Assembly: GCA_964396715.1 (NCBI GenBank)
Contig: CAYNFQ010000003.1
Span: 1-64,000, forward strand
DNA length: 64,000 bases
Reading direction: 5' to 3'
Source of the DNA: CAYNFQ01 sp964396715
GTDB taxonomy: Bacteria > Patescibacteriota > Microgenomatia > Daviesbacterales > UBA10151
Shown here: one piece after another, positions 39,434 to 48,693 of the stretch
Layout of the letters: each line of letters opens with the position of its first letter
Position numbering within the stretch: the stretch's first letter is position 1
Notes under the pieces: model-generated
Told to the model about the DNA's origin: nothing
The model's database searches: none
What the model saw: only the letters and a program-made list of their open reading frames with translations
Made by a program: the position numbers and the translations under genes

Positions 39434-39865
39434 TTATTTACCAGTAATCACCTTTCTTTGAGTAGTGGGCGCAGCACCTACTGCGCTTTTTTCCACTTTA
39501 ACTTTTGTTCTTCCCAAAAAATCCTTTTTCTCACGAAGCTTAATCGGTTCACCTTCGGCAGTTGTAACTACAGCTTCTTCTTTTGGAGTTTCAAAGATGG
39601 CAATTTTTTCACCCTTTTTAACTTGCACTATGGCCTTTTTCAACCCCGCAGTTTTGTAAACTTTTCTGACACGTCTTTGCTGTTTTGTTTGACCTTTAAT
39701 ATTTAAAACCTTAACTCTTAAAACTTTCACACCAAATTTATCGGCTACGATTTTGGCAATTTGCGGTTTTGTTGCTTCTTTATTCACTTCAAAAGTGTAA
39801 AAATTAGCTTGTGCAAGCTTCATTGATTTTTCAGTAATAATAGGTCTTTTGATTAAAATATTCAT
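39434..39865 (-). CDS. rplW: Ribosomal protein L23 with C-terminal extension
   Basis: The core has LIKRPIITEKSMKLAQANFY, VNKEATKPQIAKIVADKFG and VRVKVLNIKGQTKQQRRVRK. About 45 extra residues after residue 95 (EGEPIKLREKKDFLGRTKV and on) exceed the family length. L23 lines the tunnel exit, where SRP and trigger factor dock. Confidence 0.95.
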   Translation of the reverse strand: MNILIKRPIITEKSMKLAQANFYTFEVNKEATKPQIAKIVADKFGVKVLRVKVLNIKGQTKQQRRVRKVYKTAGLKKAIVQVKKGEKIAIFETPKEEAVVTTAEGEPIKLREKKDFLGRTKVKVEKSAVGAAPTTQRKVITGK

Positions 39866-39867
39866 AT

Positions 39868-39898
39868 TCTTGTTACTTGTTACTTGTTACTTGTTACC
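39868..39898. repeat. Heptamer repeat at the rplD end
   Basis: Four TTGTTAC units span the end of rplD; the minus strand reads KVTSNK followed by the TAA stop, itself part of the repeat. Confidence 0.85.
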
Positions 39899-40647
39899 TT
39901 TCCACTTAACCTTTCCACTGCCTCTTTAGTGATCAGTAACATGTCGTGTCTTAAGATCTCATAGGCATTTATCAAATCCGCAGGTAATGCACTCATTCCT
40001 GGAATATTCCTAACAGCTCTTACCACATTGTCCATCTTTTCTGCTGTAATGATTAATGCACTCGCAGATTTTTGTTTCTTGTCTGATGACTGCGGGCCCC
40101 CGAAGGGGAGAACGACTGACGACATTAACTTTACCATCTCTTTTGTTTTACCAGAAGCCTTTTCTATCCCTGATATTCCTAATATTCCCTTATTCCCCAA
40201 CTTGTCAGATAAAGCAGCCATTAAAGCCGCTTTTTTCATTTTCTTGGGTAAATCTAATTTTACTTTGCGGGGTTTCGGCCCAAACACAATCCCTCCTCCC
40301 ACAAAAATTGGGGCTCTGATCGCACCGTGTCTGGCTCTGCCTGTGCCTTTTTGTCTCTGGATTTTGGCTGTTGAACCGACCACCTCACCTCTGGTTTTGG
40401 TGTTACCTGGTTGAGTTTTTTGATTAGCTGTATAAACTCTTAAAGCCTGGGCTAGTAATTTTTTATTAACCTCTCCTCCAAAAATTTCTTTAGGGAGTGA
40501 TAAAGTCCCAGTTGATCTACCTGCTAGGGAATAAACTGGAACTGATAATTTTGTTTGTCGTTTATCGTTTATCGTTTTTCGTTCTGCTTTTTGTGATTTT
40601 ACGATAGACGATTTACGATTAACGATTAACGATTTCTTAACCGGCAT
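39880..40647 (-). CDS. rplD: Ribosomal protein L4 with repeat-derived N-terminus
   Basis: The family start VPVYSLAGRSTGTLSLPKEIF is at residue 36, and GTGRARHGAIRAPIFVGGG and a conserved C-terminus follow. The first 33 residues (MPVKKSLIVNRKSSIVKSQK and on) are encoded by degenerate ACGATTA heptamers (40556-40634). The stop is also within heptamers. It overlaps rplC by 11 bp. Confidence 0.95.
   Translation of the reverse strand: MPVKKSLIVNRKSSIVKSQKAERKTINDKRQTKLSVPVYSLAGRSTGTLSLPKEIFGGEVNKKLLAQALRVYTANQKTQPGNTKTRGEVVGSTAKIQRQKGTGRARHGAIRAPIFVGGGIVFGPKPRKVKLDLPKKMKKAALMAALSDKLGNKGILGISGIEKASGKTKEMVKLMSSVVLPFGGPQSSDKKQKSASALIITAEKMDNVVRAVRNIPGMSALPADLINAYEILRHDMLLITKEAVERLSGKVTSNK
40556..40634. 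repeat. Degenerate heptamer repeat at the rplD start
   Basis: CGTTTAT-type and ACGATTA-type 7-bp units on the two sides of a short spacer make up most of the first 30 codons of rplD. Confidence 0.75.
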
Positions 40648-41419
40648 CTTGTACTCCCTCCTTCACATCTGCCTTCTGACTCTCTGATCCACCGACTGCC
40701 TGGCTTGCTGAGTTTTCAGAGTTTTCCGGACTTTCTTCCTCCTCAGATGCCTTTTCCTCAGGCGGAGGAGTATAACCTTTAATCCTGCCAAGTTTTGTAA
40801 TGGTAACCAATTCTCCGCTTGCGCCTGGCACTGCTCCTTTAATAACAACTAAATTATTTACTTTATCCAGCCCCACAACTTCCAAATTCCTGGTTGAAAC
40901 AGTGGCTGAGCCCATATGCCCTGCCATTTTCTTGCCTTTATAAACCCTGCCCGGAGTGGTGCCTGAACCAATTGCCCCTGGAGCGCGGTGCCTGTCTGAT
41001 TGACCGTGAGTTTTAGGGCCTCCGTGAAATCCGTGTCTTCTGACACCGCCCTGAAAGCCTTTGCCTTTGGAGGTTCCTGTGACTTTGACAGCATCTCCAA
41101 TTGAAAAAACCTGGTCAAGTTTTACTTCTTGTCCAGGTTTCAAATCTCCCCAATCTCCCTGATTACCCTTAATCTCCCTAAACCAACGGATGGGTTGTTC
41201 TACCCCTATTTTTTTACCAAGTCCGAGTTGAGGTTTTTTTACAGACTTTTTTGTGCCGAGCCCCAGTTGGATCCCGTCATAGCCATCTTTGCCATCTTTA
41301 CTCTTTAGTTGTGTTACTAAATTTGGCTGAATTTCCACCATAGTAGCTCCCACCCGTCTACCACGGGAATCATAAGTACTGGTCATGTTTTTCTTAATTC
41401 CTAATAAACTGTTTATCAT
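40637..41419 (-). CDS. rplC: Ribosomal protein L3
   Basis: LLGIKKNMTSTYDSRGRRVG, LKSKDGKDGYDGIQLGLGTK, KVTGTSKGKGFQGGVRRHGF and GRVYKGKKMAGHMG are classic L3. A 45-residue acidic tail (PPPEEKASEEEESPENSENS and on) is extra. It normally follows rpsJ directly; here a 4.2-kb insert separates them and a terminator lies upstream. Confidence 0.96.
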   Translation of the reverse strand: MINSLLGIKKNMTSTYDSRGRRVGATMVEIQPNLVTQLKSKDGKDGYDGIQLGLGTKKSVKKPQLGLGKKIGVEQPIRWFREIKGNQGDWGDLKPGQEVKLDQVFSIGDAVKVTGTSKGKGFQGGVRRHGFHGGPKTHGQSDRHRAPGAIGSGTTPGRVYKGKKMAGHMGSATVSTRNLEVVGLDKVNNLVVIKGAVPGASGELVTITKLGRIKGYTPPPEEKASEEEESPENSENSASQAVGGSESQKADVKEGVQDAG

Positions 41420-41430
41420 ATTTTTTGCAC

Positions 41431-41471
41431 TAAAAAGAGTGAGGCCTTCGACTATACTCAGGCTCTCACTC
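41431..41471 (-). terminator. Rho-independent terminator after surface protein
   Basis: On the minus strand GAGTGAGAGCC pairs with GGCCTCACTC (one bulged A), followed by TTTTTAG. It would end surface-protein transcripts before rplC. Confidence 0.7.
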
Positions 41472-41508
41472 AGTATCTCGCTTTTACACCGCCGTATCGG
41501 ATTGCGAC

Positions 41509-41543
41509 GCCAAGTCAGACTTGGCTGTCGAGTTTGACTCGAC
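41509..41543. repeat. Two adjacent perfect hairpins
   Basis: GCCAAGTCAGACTTGGC (41509-41525) and GTCGAGT/ACTCGAC (41527-41543) stand side by side between rplC and the surface gene. They may belong to the dispersed palindromes of this genome or form a second terminator. Confidence 0.65.
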
Positions 41544-41635
41544 GCGCGATCAACTGAAAATGTATCCGACTATAAATTAACCACTTAAGATGGTCATGTG
41601 CAGAAATTGTAGCAGAGAGCAAATTCAAATGCAAG

Positions 41636-44600
41636 CTAACTTTGTTTTCGGTAATACCAGAAGCTAAACAGAGCCGCCAAGGTAATAGTTAATATCACTA
41701 ACCACTTATTTTTAATCAATGAATCAACCACAGTTGGTGTTTGTTGAAATGCTTGCGCTTCCCCTAATACCTCAGGTGTTTGAGTGGGTACATCGCTCTT
41801 TTTTACCTCTTGGGTAATTTCTGCCGAGGTGGTGGTCTCTCCCAAAACACCCGGGGCAAATCCTGCTGCCGGTTCGCTAACCACTGCGCCTTGTGGTGTG
41901 GCTGACAGTTCATTGGAAAAATCCCCCGGGGCGCAACCATTACCTGCTCTTGCCCTAAAATAATAGGTAGTTCCTCCGGAAAGCCCCTGGACAGTATATG
42001 AAGAGGTTCCGGGACCACCAATATTGGGGTTACCATACTGTTGTTGCCCGGAGGTAAGTCCGTAAGTTGCCAGGTAATAGCTGACAGGATCTTTAGCTTT
42101 GCTCCAGTTTAAGATGACGCTATTTACTCCACCGATTGCAGACAGAAGAGTAGGTGCGCTGCCGGGTTTTGCATCAGAGCAAACAGGCGGCGTGCCGCCT
42201 CCGCCGGCAGAGGAAAGCGCCTGGGTGGTTGAACCAGCAGCAGATGAGGCTGCAACTGTGCGGGTGGTGGCATAATATGAGGCTTTGGTGGCTGTAAATG
42301 TACAAATTCCTGCAGCCACTGTACAAGTTGCCGGAGCCACAATCCCATCCGAAGTCCAGCCTGAAGAAGTATTGGTGGAGCGTACCACGTTGAGGGTTTG
42401 ACCATTTAAGGAAGTACCTACAAAAATATTCAAAGTAATGGCCTGGCTAAATTCCAAACCAAGATTGGGAACACCCCACTGCAAGGCCCCCTCAACCGTG
42501 GTACCTGAGCTAAATCCGGACAAAGCACCGCTTGAAACATTGGCTGCAGCCAGCAGGGTGGAGTCAATATTGCCGCCTCCTGCTTTGGAGATAGTGGTAC
42601 CTGAAGGCAATATCACATTGCTGGTCCCACCAGTTACTGCCACTGTCATAGTCATCTGCTGATTGACATTGACTGATGGGGTAGCAGCCTGGTTGGTGGT
42701 ACCAGTTGGCAGGGAAAAAATTCCGCTGGAGAAAAAGGTGGCCGGACTAAAATCAGTTGCAGAAATTGTTGAGGTGCTCAGTGTGGTGCGGGCCTCATCC
42801 GTATAATAGGGCCTGTATTTGACATTATTACTCACGCTATCCCCTGTACCTCCTGAATTGGTGGAATGAGTGGGTCCACTTTGAGAACCCCACCAGTTGT
42901 GAGAAGCAGTGACCAGCGTTACCCCTGCTTCTGCAGTTACCCCATTTCCGTTATTTCCAGAAATTTGCGAGTTTTTAATAGTAACATTGCCTCCATTAAC
43001 CTGAACTGCTATATCGGCATTGGAAAAGTTGATCTTTTCAATCGTGACAGTGCCTGTGGTAATTGTTAAGGCTGGCTCTCCGCTTGTTTCCTCCCAGATG
43101 GTAGTATTGCCCGCTCCCTTAATGGTCAGGTTTTTGGAAACAGTAACCGCCTCATCAAAACTTCCGGCCAAAATATTAACTGTGCCATTACCCGCTACAG
43201 CATTAACTGCCCGCTGGATAGTCAGGAAAGGATTAGATGCTACTCCGCTGGCTGTATTGTCATCCCCGGTTGGGGAGACATAAACATTACTGTTGATGTC
43301 AAACTGGGAAAAATGGCTGGTGGTGAAAGTAAGTATGCCACCAAATTCTCCGGGAGTAAATGATAAATCCCCCGAAATAGGATAATTTGAGCTGGATGGA
43401 GGGATTTCACTACCGCTGTCATCTTTAACAATCAGAGCTGGTGTATCTGTGATGCCCAAACTATCCAGGCCGTACATGGCGAGCGTGGCACCGGCATTTT
43501 TCAAATCCTGGGCGGTTCGGGCATCAAAACCAATTTTTCCCGCCTCTACCATCTCCAGTTTACTGCCCAGGTTTTGCAACAAGGTTTTGGTATTTTGGCT
43601 GGTTAAATTTAGAGTGGCGCTAAAAGTGATTTTCCCTTTGCCTGCTTTTTCAAAATAGAGGCCGGATGCAGCCGAGGGATTGTCAAGATCACCCAAATTT
43701 GTCGTTATGCCGGAGGCATTGATAGTGGAAACCAAACTGGCTATGGAAGGAGCCGGCGAACCATTAAACCAGCCTTTGGTGGGAGTTGCGGCAGTAGACC
43801 AGGTTGCACCACCATCAGCAGTTCTGGCAATTGATGATCCGGCAGCCGGATCAGAGGCGGATACTGATTGAGCATTGACAATGGTCGAGCTTGATTTTTG
43901 ATAAGTAACCTTGTCTATCTCTGATCCTGAATTATTTTTTAGGGTGATTCTGTCTCCGTCCCCATTAGAACTAAGATTATTTAACCAAGCAGCGCCTGTA
44001 TTTTCGTAGACCACAACCCCCTGGGCAGGAATAGTCCCCAGTCCAGAGAGGCTTTTGGTCGTATTTGCCTCATCAACGAGTGTCCAGCCGGTCAGTGAAA
44101 TGTCGGCATTTGTTTTATTAAAAAGCTCCACCCACTCGTTCTGACCCGCTGACGGATGATACACAAACTCATTAATTACTACGCTGGCTGTGCTTTCATC
44201 AAAAGGAGTAGCCACCCCTGAGGCAATAGTCCCCACTACCACAAAGACGGTAAAATGATTAAGTCCTGTGATAGTCAGGGTTTTATCTCCAGGAGTGACC
44301 CCGCCCAAGGTAACAAAGCTTTGGCCGTCTTCCGAGGCTTTTACCTCCACATTGTCCACAGTGGGAGTAGGTAAGGTTAAGGTATATTCAAAAGTGCCGT
44401 CTTGCATATCAGAGGAGATATCATAAGCAGTCTTTGACAAGGCCCCACTTTCTGCCATCTGTTTATCAGTTAAAATAATCTCTTTGATAGTTACTTTGCC
44501 TGGAGAATCTGGAAGTTTATTAAATTTAACTGTGACTTTACTATTTTGAGGAGCTGTATAGGTTTTATCCAAAACTACGTTATCTTGAGTGATTACCCCT

Positions 44601-44881
44601 CCATCTACTGCCTGCCAGTCAGAAACAGGCACTGGATTCTCAGAAGATGTAGCTGCAGAACCGGATGCTTCAGCTGGTAATGGGCTGAGACTTGGGCTGG
44701 GTTGAGGATCGTCAGTTGTGGTGGCAGAGGGAGTAGCTTCTACATTTTCCTCTGTCACTATCTGGGCAGACGGAGAAGCTTCTTGGGCATAAACTGGAGA
44801 AATCATTACCGGAATAAAAGAATTAAGCAGCAGGGACAAACCTGCCACAACTGAAATTATTTTTTGTCTGAATTTGTACAC
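41636..44881 (-). CDS. Large cell-surface protein (LTD, beta-helix, FN3, C-terminal anchor)
   Basis: The 1081-residue protein has a signal peptide (about 1-33, ending SPVYAQ) and a Ser/Pro/Thr-rich linker. A lamin-tail domain follows (VINEFVYHPSAGQNEWVELF, about 232-375), then a right-handed beta-helix (YVSPTGDDNTASG..., about 535-700), a fibronectin type III domain (about 930-1020) and a single C-terminal membrane helix (KNKWLVILTITLAALFSFWY) before YRKQS. It starts with GTG 6 nt after a GATAAT box. It is probably an adhesin or host-contact protein. Its place between rpsJ and rplC is abnormal. Confidence 0.85.
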   Translation of the reverse strand: MYKFRQKIISVVAGLSLLLNSFIPVMISPVYAQEASPSAQIVTEENVEATPSATTTDDPQPSPSLSPLPAEASGSAATSSENPVPVSDWQAVDGGVITQDNVVLDKTYTAPQNSKVTVKFNKLPDSPGKVTIKEIILTDKQMAESGALSKTAYDISSDMQDGTFEYTLTLPTPTVDNVEVKASEDGQSFVTLGGVTPGDKTLTITGLNHFTVFVVVGTIASGVATPFDESTASVVINEFVYHPSAGQNEWVELFNKTNADISLTGWTLVDEANTTKSLSGLGTIPAQGVVVYENTGAAWLNNLSSNGDGDRITLKNNSGSEIDKVTYQKSSSTIVNAQSVSASDPAAGSSIARTADGGATWSTAATPTKGWFNGSPAPSIASLVSTINASGITTNLGDLDNPSAASGLYFEKAGKGKITFSATLNLTSQNTKTLLQNLGSKLEMVEAGKIGFDARTAQDLKNAGATLAMYGLDSLGITDTPALIVKDDSGSEIPPSSSNYPISGDLSFTPGEFGGILTFTTSHFSQFDINSNVYVSPTGDDNTASGVASNPFLTIQRAVNAVAGNGTVNILAGSFDEAVTVSKNLTIKGAGNTTIWEETSGEPALTITTGTVTIEKINFSNADIAVQVNGGNVTIKNSQISGNNGNGVTAEAGVTLVTASHNWWGSQSGPTHSTNSGGTGDSVSNNVKYRPYYTDEARTTLSTSTISATDFSPATFFSSGIFSLPTGTTNQAATPSVNVNQQMTMTVAVTGGTSNVILPSGTTISKAGGGNIDSTLLAAANVSSGALSGFSSGTTVEGALQWGVPNLGLEFSQAITLNIFVGTSLNGQTLNVVRSTNTSSGWTSDGIVAPATCTVAAGICTFTATKASYYATTRTVAASSAAGSTTQALSSAGGGGTPPVCSDAKPGSAPTLLSAIGGVNSVILNWSKAKDPVSYYLATYGLTSGQQQYGNPNIGGPGTSSYTVQGLSGGTTYYFRARAGNGCAPGDFSNELSATPQGAVVSEPAAGFAPGVLGETTTSAEITQEVKKSDVPTQTPEVLGEAQAFQQTPTVVDSLIKNKWLVILTITLAALFSFWYYRKQS

Positions 44882-44887
44882 TCAGGG

Positions 44888-44893
44888 ATTATC
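44888..44893 (-). promoter_or_regulatory. -10 box, leaderless surface-protein gene
   Basis: GATAAT lies 6 nt before the GTG start at 44881, just downstream of the rpsJ remnant. Confidence 0.55.
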
Positions 44894-44941
44894 CTACATC
44901 TTAACTTCAATATCAACGCCGGCTGGGATTTCTAAATGCAT
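44894..44941 (-). pseudogene. rpsJ 3'-end remnant
   Basis: Fifteen codons plus TAG read MHLEIPAGVDIEVKM, exactly the end of ribosomal protein S10 (rpsJ 45596-45643). Six codons differ between the copies (seven base changes), all synonymous. Homology ends at the ATG, where the DUF2283 stop begins. It is not neutral decay of a recent duplicate; it derives from a functional rpsJ that diverged under selection. Confidence 0.85.
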
Positions 44942-45206
44942 TTACTTTCTAATTTGATGGTAGACTGCAATAAACTGTCCAGTAAGCTCCCTTTGTATAT
45001 CTTTTGGGAGAGTCTTCCCTAATTCTTTTAGATACTTCTTACCATTAAAAACCATTAAAAATTTCCAGTAAAACTGGTTCACCATCCTTATCAACACTGA
45101 CTACAGAATTTTCTGTCTCATAAGAATCATCAATCTTCTTATTGGAAAGTTGAATCATTAAAATATCAACATCTGGACTGTAACTAATCCTATTTTGTAC
45201 TTTCAT
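44942..45206 (-). pseudogene. DUF2283 gene with 10-bp duplication frameshift
   Basis: MKVQNRISYSPDVDILMIQL is followed by acidic strands and EPVLLEIFNG, matching DUF2283. Then the 10-bp unit at 45041-45050 is repeated exactly at 45051-45060, which shifts the frame and gives a stop after 54 codons. Removing one unit restores an 84-codon frame ending AVYHQIRK at 44942, whose TAA touches the rpsJ remnant. It is a broken or phase-switchable gene, or an assembly error. A TATAAT promoter and GAGAGG site precede the ATG. Confidence 0.75.
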
Positions 45207-45264
45207 ATCTACCTCTCAATAAAATTATATCACGGACAAAAATTTCGCGATCGAGAATATAATG

Positions 45265-45292
45265 AAAATAAAATGCCCACCCTTGGGGTGGA
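45265..45292 (-). terminator. Rho-independent terminator after sigma4-like gene
   Basis: CCACCC-CAA-GGGTGG is followed on the minus strand by GCATTTTATTTT, immediately downstream of the gene at 45294. Confidence 0.75.
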
Positions 45293-45293
45293 A

Positions 45294-45578
45294 TTATATT
45301 GAAGGGTGTCTAAGTCTCCTCAGTGCTCTGTGTTCAAGACCCCACACAGATGAGGGAGTTATCTGCATCTCTTGGCCAATATCCGCAAGCGTCCTTGACT
45401 GTCCAGTTTTCAAACCAAACCGTTCGCGAAGAACAAAGCTTTGTTTAGTTGTAAGTCTACTTAATACTTCTTCTACTTGTTGCTTTAATTTTCCTCTATC
45501 TCGAGGATGACTTTGTAAAAATGCTTCCAGTGCTGCATCTTCTTGATCTTGTCTTCCAAAATTTGGACCTTCTACCAT
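45294..45578 (-). CDS. Stand-alone sigma-70 region 4-like protein
   Basis: This 94-residue protein has its C-terminal half as region 4 of sigma factors: VLSRLTTKQSFVLRERFGLK, then TLADIGQEMQITPSSVWGLE and HRALRRLRHPS. The recognition-helix position has SSVWGLEHRAL where sigma factors have RVRQIExxAL. Region 2 is missing, so it cannot be a full sigma factor; it may bind DNA or core polymerase as a regulator. It sits directly behind rpsJ. Confidence 0.75.
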   Translation of the reverse strand: MVEGPNFGRQDQEDAALEAFLQSHPRDRGKLKQQVEEVLSRLTTKQSFVLRERFGLKTGQSRTLADIGQEMQITPSSVWGLEHRALRRLRHPSI

Positions 45579-45595
45579 ATTAACTTCATTTTATA

Positions 45596-45904
<309 letters not shown>

Positions 45905-46029
45905 AAAATTGTTATTCCCCTTTCAATGTACAATTATATCTTATTGTTCGAACGTAGTGAGAACCTACCTTAAAAACTATTATAATCTTTAAGGAAACTT
46001 CTCGCTAATCGCTCGAAGAATAATTGAGA

Positions 46030-47214
46030 CTAGGCTATGATTTTTGTAATCACACCGGCTCCAACAGTTTTTCCACCTTCACGAACGGCAAATCTTAAGC
46101 CATCTTCCATAGCCACAGGTGTAATTAATTTTCCAGTAACTTTGACTGTATCTCCCGGCATAGCCATTTCCACACCTGCTGGCAATTGGACTTCACCTGT
46201 CACATCAGTGGTTCTGATGTAAAATTGCGGCCTGTAGCCTTTGAAAAATGGAGTATGTCTTCCACCTTCTTCTTTAGAAAGAATATAAACTTCTGCTTCA
46301 AACTCGGAGTGGGGTGTAATTGAACCCGGTTTTGCCAAAACTTGACCGCGTTCCACATCATCTTTTTCAATTCCACGAAGCAAAATTCCGGCATTGTCTC
46401 CGGCCTCACCCTGATCAAGCATCTTATGAAACATTTCAATGCCTGTCACCACGCTTTTTTTGGTTGGCCTGATCCCCACAATTTCAATTTCCTCATTTAC
46501 TTTGACAACTCCTCTTTCAATTCTGCCGGTCACTACAGTACCTCTGCCTTTGATGGAGAATACATCCTCCACAGCCATTAAAAACGGCTTGTCTTTATCC
46601 CTTACAGGTGTTGGAATCCACTCATCAACTTTGACCATCAGCTCCTCAACAGCCTTAACAGCTTCCGGATCACCTTCTAAGGCTTTTTTGGCAGAACCTC
46701 TGATGATGGGGGAGTTTGGATCATATTCATATTTTTTCAAAAGATCCCTGACCTCTTCCTCAACTAAATCCAACAGTTCCGGATCATCAACCATGTCTAC
46801 TTTATTAAGAAAAACTACAATGGCTGGAACTCCCACCTGGCGGGCTAGCAGCAAATGTTCTCTAGTTTGTGGCATTGGCCCATCAGGAGCGGAAACCACT
46901 AAAATGGCGCCATCTGTTTGGGCAGCGCCGGTGATCATGTTTTTGATGTAATCTGCATGACCGGGCATGTCAATGTGAGCATAATGCCTTTTTTCAGTTT
47001 CATATTCCTGATGAGATATATTAATGGTAATTCCGCGGGCTTTTTCTTCGGGGGCATTGTCAATTTGATCAACTGACCTTTTTTCTGCCAAACCTTTAGC
47101 TGCCAAAACATTGGTAATTGCAGCAGTCAAAGTGGTTTTACCATGATCAACATGACCCATGGTGCCCACATTAACGTGTGGTTTTGATCTATCAAATTTT
47201 TTCTGGTCGGCCAT
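46030..47214 (-). CDS. tuf: Elongation factor Tu
   Basis: This 394-residue GTPase delivers aminoacyl-tRNA. GHVDHGKTTL (G1, near 20), DMPGHADYIKNM (G3; usual is DCPGHADY), NKVDMVDD (G4) and the switch block ARGITINISHQEYET are present, as are domains 2 and 3. An AAGGAA ribosome-binding site precedes the ATG. It lies in the str-like order fusA-tuf-rpsJ with cargo between fusA and tuf. Confidence 0.98.
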   Translation of the reverse strand: MADQKKFDRSKPHVNVGTMGHVDHGKTTLTAAITNVLAAKGLAEKRSVDQIDNAPEEKARGITINISHQEYETEKRHYAHIDMPGHADYIKNMITGAAQTDGAILVVSAPDGPMPQTREHLLLARQVGVPAIVVFLNKVDMVDDPELLDLVEEEVRDLLKKYEYDPNSPIIRGSAKKALEGDPEAVKAVEELMVKVDEWIPTPVRDKDKPFLMAVEDVFSIKGRGTVVTGRIERGVVKVNEEIEIVGIRPTKKSVVTGIEMFHKMLDQGEAGDNAGILLRGIEKDDVERGQVLAKPGSITPHSEFEAEVYILSKEEGGRHTPFFKGYRPQFYIRTTDVTGEVQLPAGVEMAMPGDTVKVTGKLITPVAMEDGLRFAVREGGKTVGAGVITKIIA

Positions 47215-47226
47215 AATTTCCTTATT

Positions 47227-47252
47227 GTCATCCTGAACTTGATTCAGGATCT
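47227..47252. repeat. Dispersed dyad TCATCCTGAA...TTCAGGATCT
   Basis: A 9-bp stem (ATCCTGAAC/GATTCAGGAT-type) lies in the tuf leader. I recall this as a common dispersed dyad of environmental genomes, related to 20654-20686. Confidence 0.65.
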
Positions 47253-47280
47253 ATTTATTTTACCCTATCTAGGTAATAAA

Positions 47281-47300
47281 TACCAGCCCTTAAGCTGGTA
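47281..47300 (-). terminator. Probable terminator of the small secreted-protein gene
   Basis: TACCAGC/GCTGGTA forms a 7-bp stem with loop TTAAGG, followed by TTTATTA on the minus strand. Confidence 0.5.
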
Positions 47301-47346
47301 ACAAATGTAAATATACAATAATTTCTGTAATTATGCAAGAGGTGAA

Positions 47347-47585
47347 TTAAAGGTTCTTAGGATTACCCGGTACAGGTACAGAAGTTCCTGGTTTAGGAGG
47401 TTCCCCAGGTCTAATCTCCCTTGATATCTCTGTCTTAGAACCAGTATCTGCAGAGGTGTTAACCAAACCAGTAAGTCCAAGACCTGCTAGTGCTAAGCCT
47501 ACCCTTGCTCTAAAACTTAACTTTTTAGATTTTTCAGGATTCCCACTTCCACATTCCCACTTCCACCTTCAATATTCTCTCCCAT
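47347..47585 (-). pseudogene. Small membrane-protein gene with 14-bp duplication frameshift
   Basis: The frame starts MGENIEGGSGN. The 14-bp unit at 47553-47566 is then repeated at 47539-47552, after which the original frame is lost. Without one unit the product is 74 residues: basic, with one hydrophobic helix (VGLALAGLGLTGLV) and a Pro-rich tail ending PVPGNPKNL. A TATAAT lies 7 nt before the ATG. Function is unknown. The duplication may be phase variation, a recent lesion or an assembly error. Confidence 0.65.
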
Positions 47586-47592
47586 ATAGTTG

Positions 47593-47598
47593 ATTATA
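47593..47598 (-). promoter_or_regulatory. -10 box, leaderless small gene
   Basis: TATAAT lies 7 nt before the ATG at 47585. Confidence 0.6.
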
Positions 47599-47795
47599 CC
47601 ATATGCGAAGGTTGGAGCAAACCGAGGATATTATCGTACCATTTGGGTGTGCGATCGTACACTTATTGAACAAACTATATCAATTTTATCTCATTTTGAA
47701 TGCACAAACAAAACGTCAACCTTCGGTTGAAGGGTTTGGTAATTTAAGGTAACTTCTCACTTTGTTCGAAGAATAAAAAGTGTGAAGAAAATTAT

Positions 47796-48656
47796 TTATG
47801 GAGCAAGGCGGTTGAGGATTCTACCCAAAAGAGAATCTGTGCTTTGAACCACCTGACCATTTTCCGCTGAGACAAAAGCCTCAACATCTGTTTTAACCGG
47901 AATAAAACCTAACAGTTTATGGGTTTTAGTCCCTTTAACTTTATAACCCAATACCCCGTTTGCTGTTTCCAGCTTAACCAAATCCGGCACGCTGGCCAAA
48001 CTATTGTCTGCTTTCTCGCTCACCACATCATCCATTACATGTGCGGCCAGCATATTATCAACTGCTTTTTGCGGCAAAACAGCCACAACTTTGATACCTG
48101 CCGGAGTAGTCACGGTTAATTGCCTGGTTGTTGGATCAACAGAAAGGGGGAAATTTGACAAAGCCCCCACTCTTTTGTTGATCAAAGCTATTTGACCCGG
48201 GGCTGTGGCTATTTTAACATCTTCTTTTTCCAGCTCATTTTCCACTTCCTCAACTGCTTCATTTTCTGCTTCATCCTCCAATTCTACCTCATCCTCAGCT
48301 TCTTTCACCTTAGTTTCTATCTTAACTTTACCATTTTCTATTTCATATTTAATCCTTAAATTCCCCTCTCTTATTTCACTTTTAATTTTCTCTGGGGTAG
48401 TTTTAGTTTCCACTCTGGAATTTTCTTTTCCTGCTTTAGTTTCCACTTTAACTGCATCAGAGGAAGAATCATCCCCACCTTTGGCCAAAGACACTCCGGC
48501 CACATCTGATTTTCCATCATTATAGTGCCTGGAAATGGGGATCATTGAGGAAACAACCAGCATAGCTGATAAACCCAAAACTAAAGTTAGCAGGTGAGTA
48601 AAACCACGTTCATGTGAACTGAATGTGGCAAAACCTTCTTCTTTTTTAGAGGACAT
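47796..48656 (-). CDS. Membrane-anchored protein with acidic coil and C-terminal domain
   Basis: This 286-residue protein starts with a cytoplasmic MSSKKEEGFATFSSHERG, then a membrane helix (about 19-42). A long Glu/Lys-rich coil follows (about 80-150) and then a globular part (ALINKRVGALSNFPLSVDPT to the end). The ERG|FTHLLTLVLGL junction resembles a prepilin cleavage site, but the Glu+5 is missing, so a pilin role is unproven. It is otherwise unrecognised. It lies between the fusA remnant and tuf. Confidence 0.6.
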   Translation of the reverse strand: MSSKKEEGFATFSSHERGFTHLLTLVLGLSAMLVVSSMIPISRHYNDGKSDVAGVSLAKGGDDSSSDAVKVETKAGKENSRVETKTTPEKIKSEIREGNLRIKYEIENGKVKIETKVKEAEDEVELEDEAENEAVEEVENELEKEDVKIATAPGQIALINKRVGALSNFPLSVDPTTRQLTVTTPAGIKVVAVLPQKAVDNMLAAHVMDDVVSEKADNSLASVPDLVKLETANGVLGYKVKGTKTHKLLGFIPVKTDVEAFVSAENGQVVQSTDSLLGRILNRLAP

Positions 48657-48693
48657 AAACTCAGCTTAAAGCAAGTTCGTGACTTTGTCAAAT

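Noticed and set aside
39868..39898. Short repeat arrays as CRISPR
   Set aside because: Units are 7 bp without spacers, and no cas genes are present.
41509..41543. Structured RNA gene between rplC and the surface gene
   Set aside because: Two simple hairpins without further conserved structure; more likely repeats or terminators.
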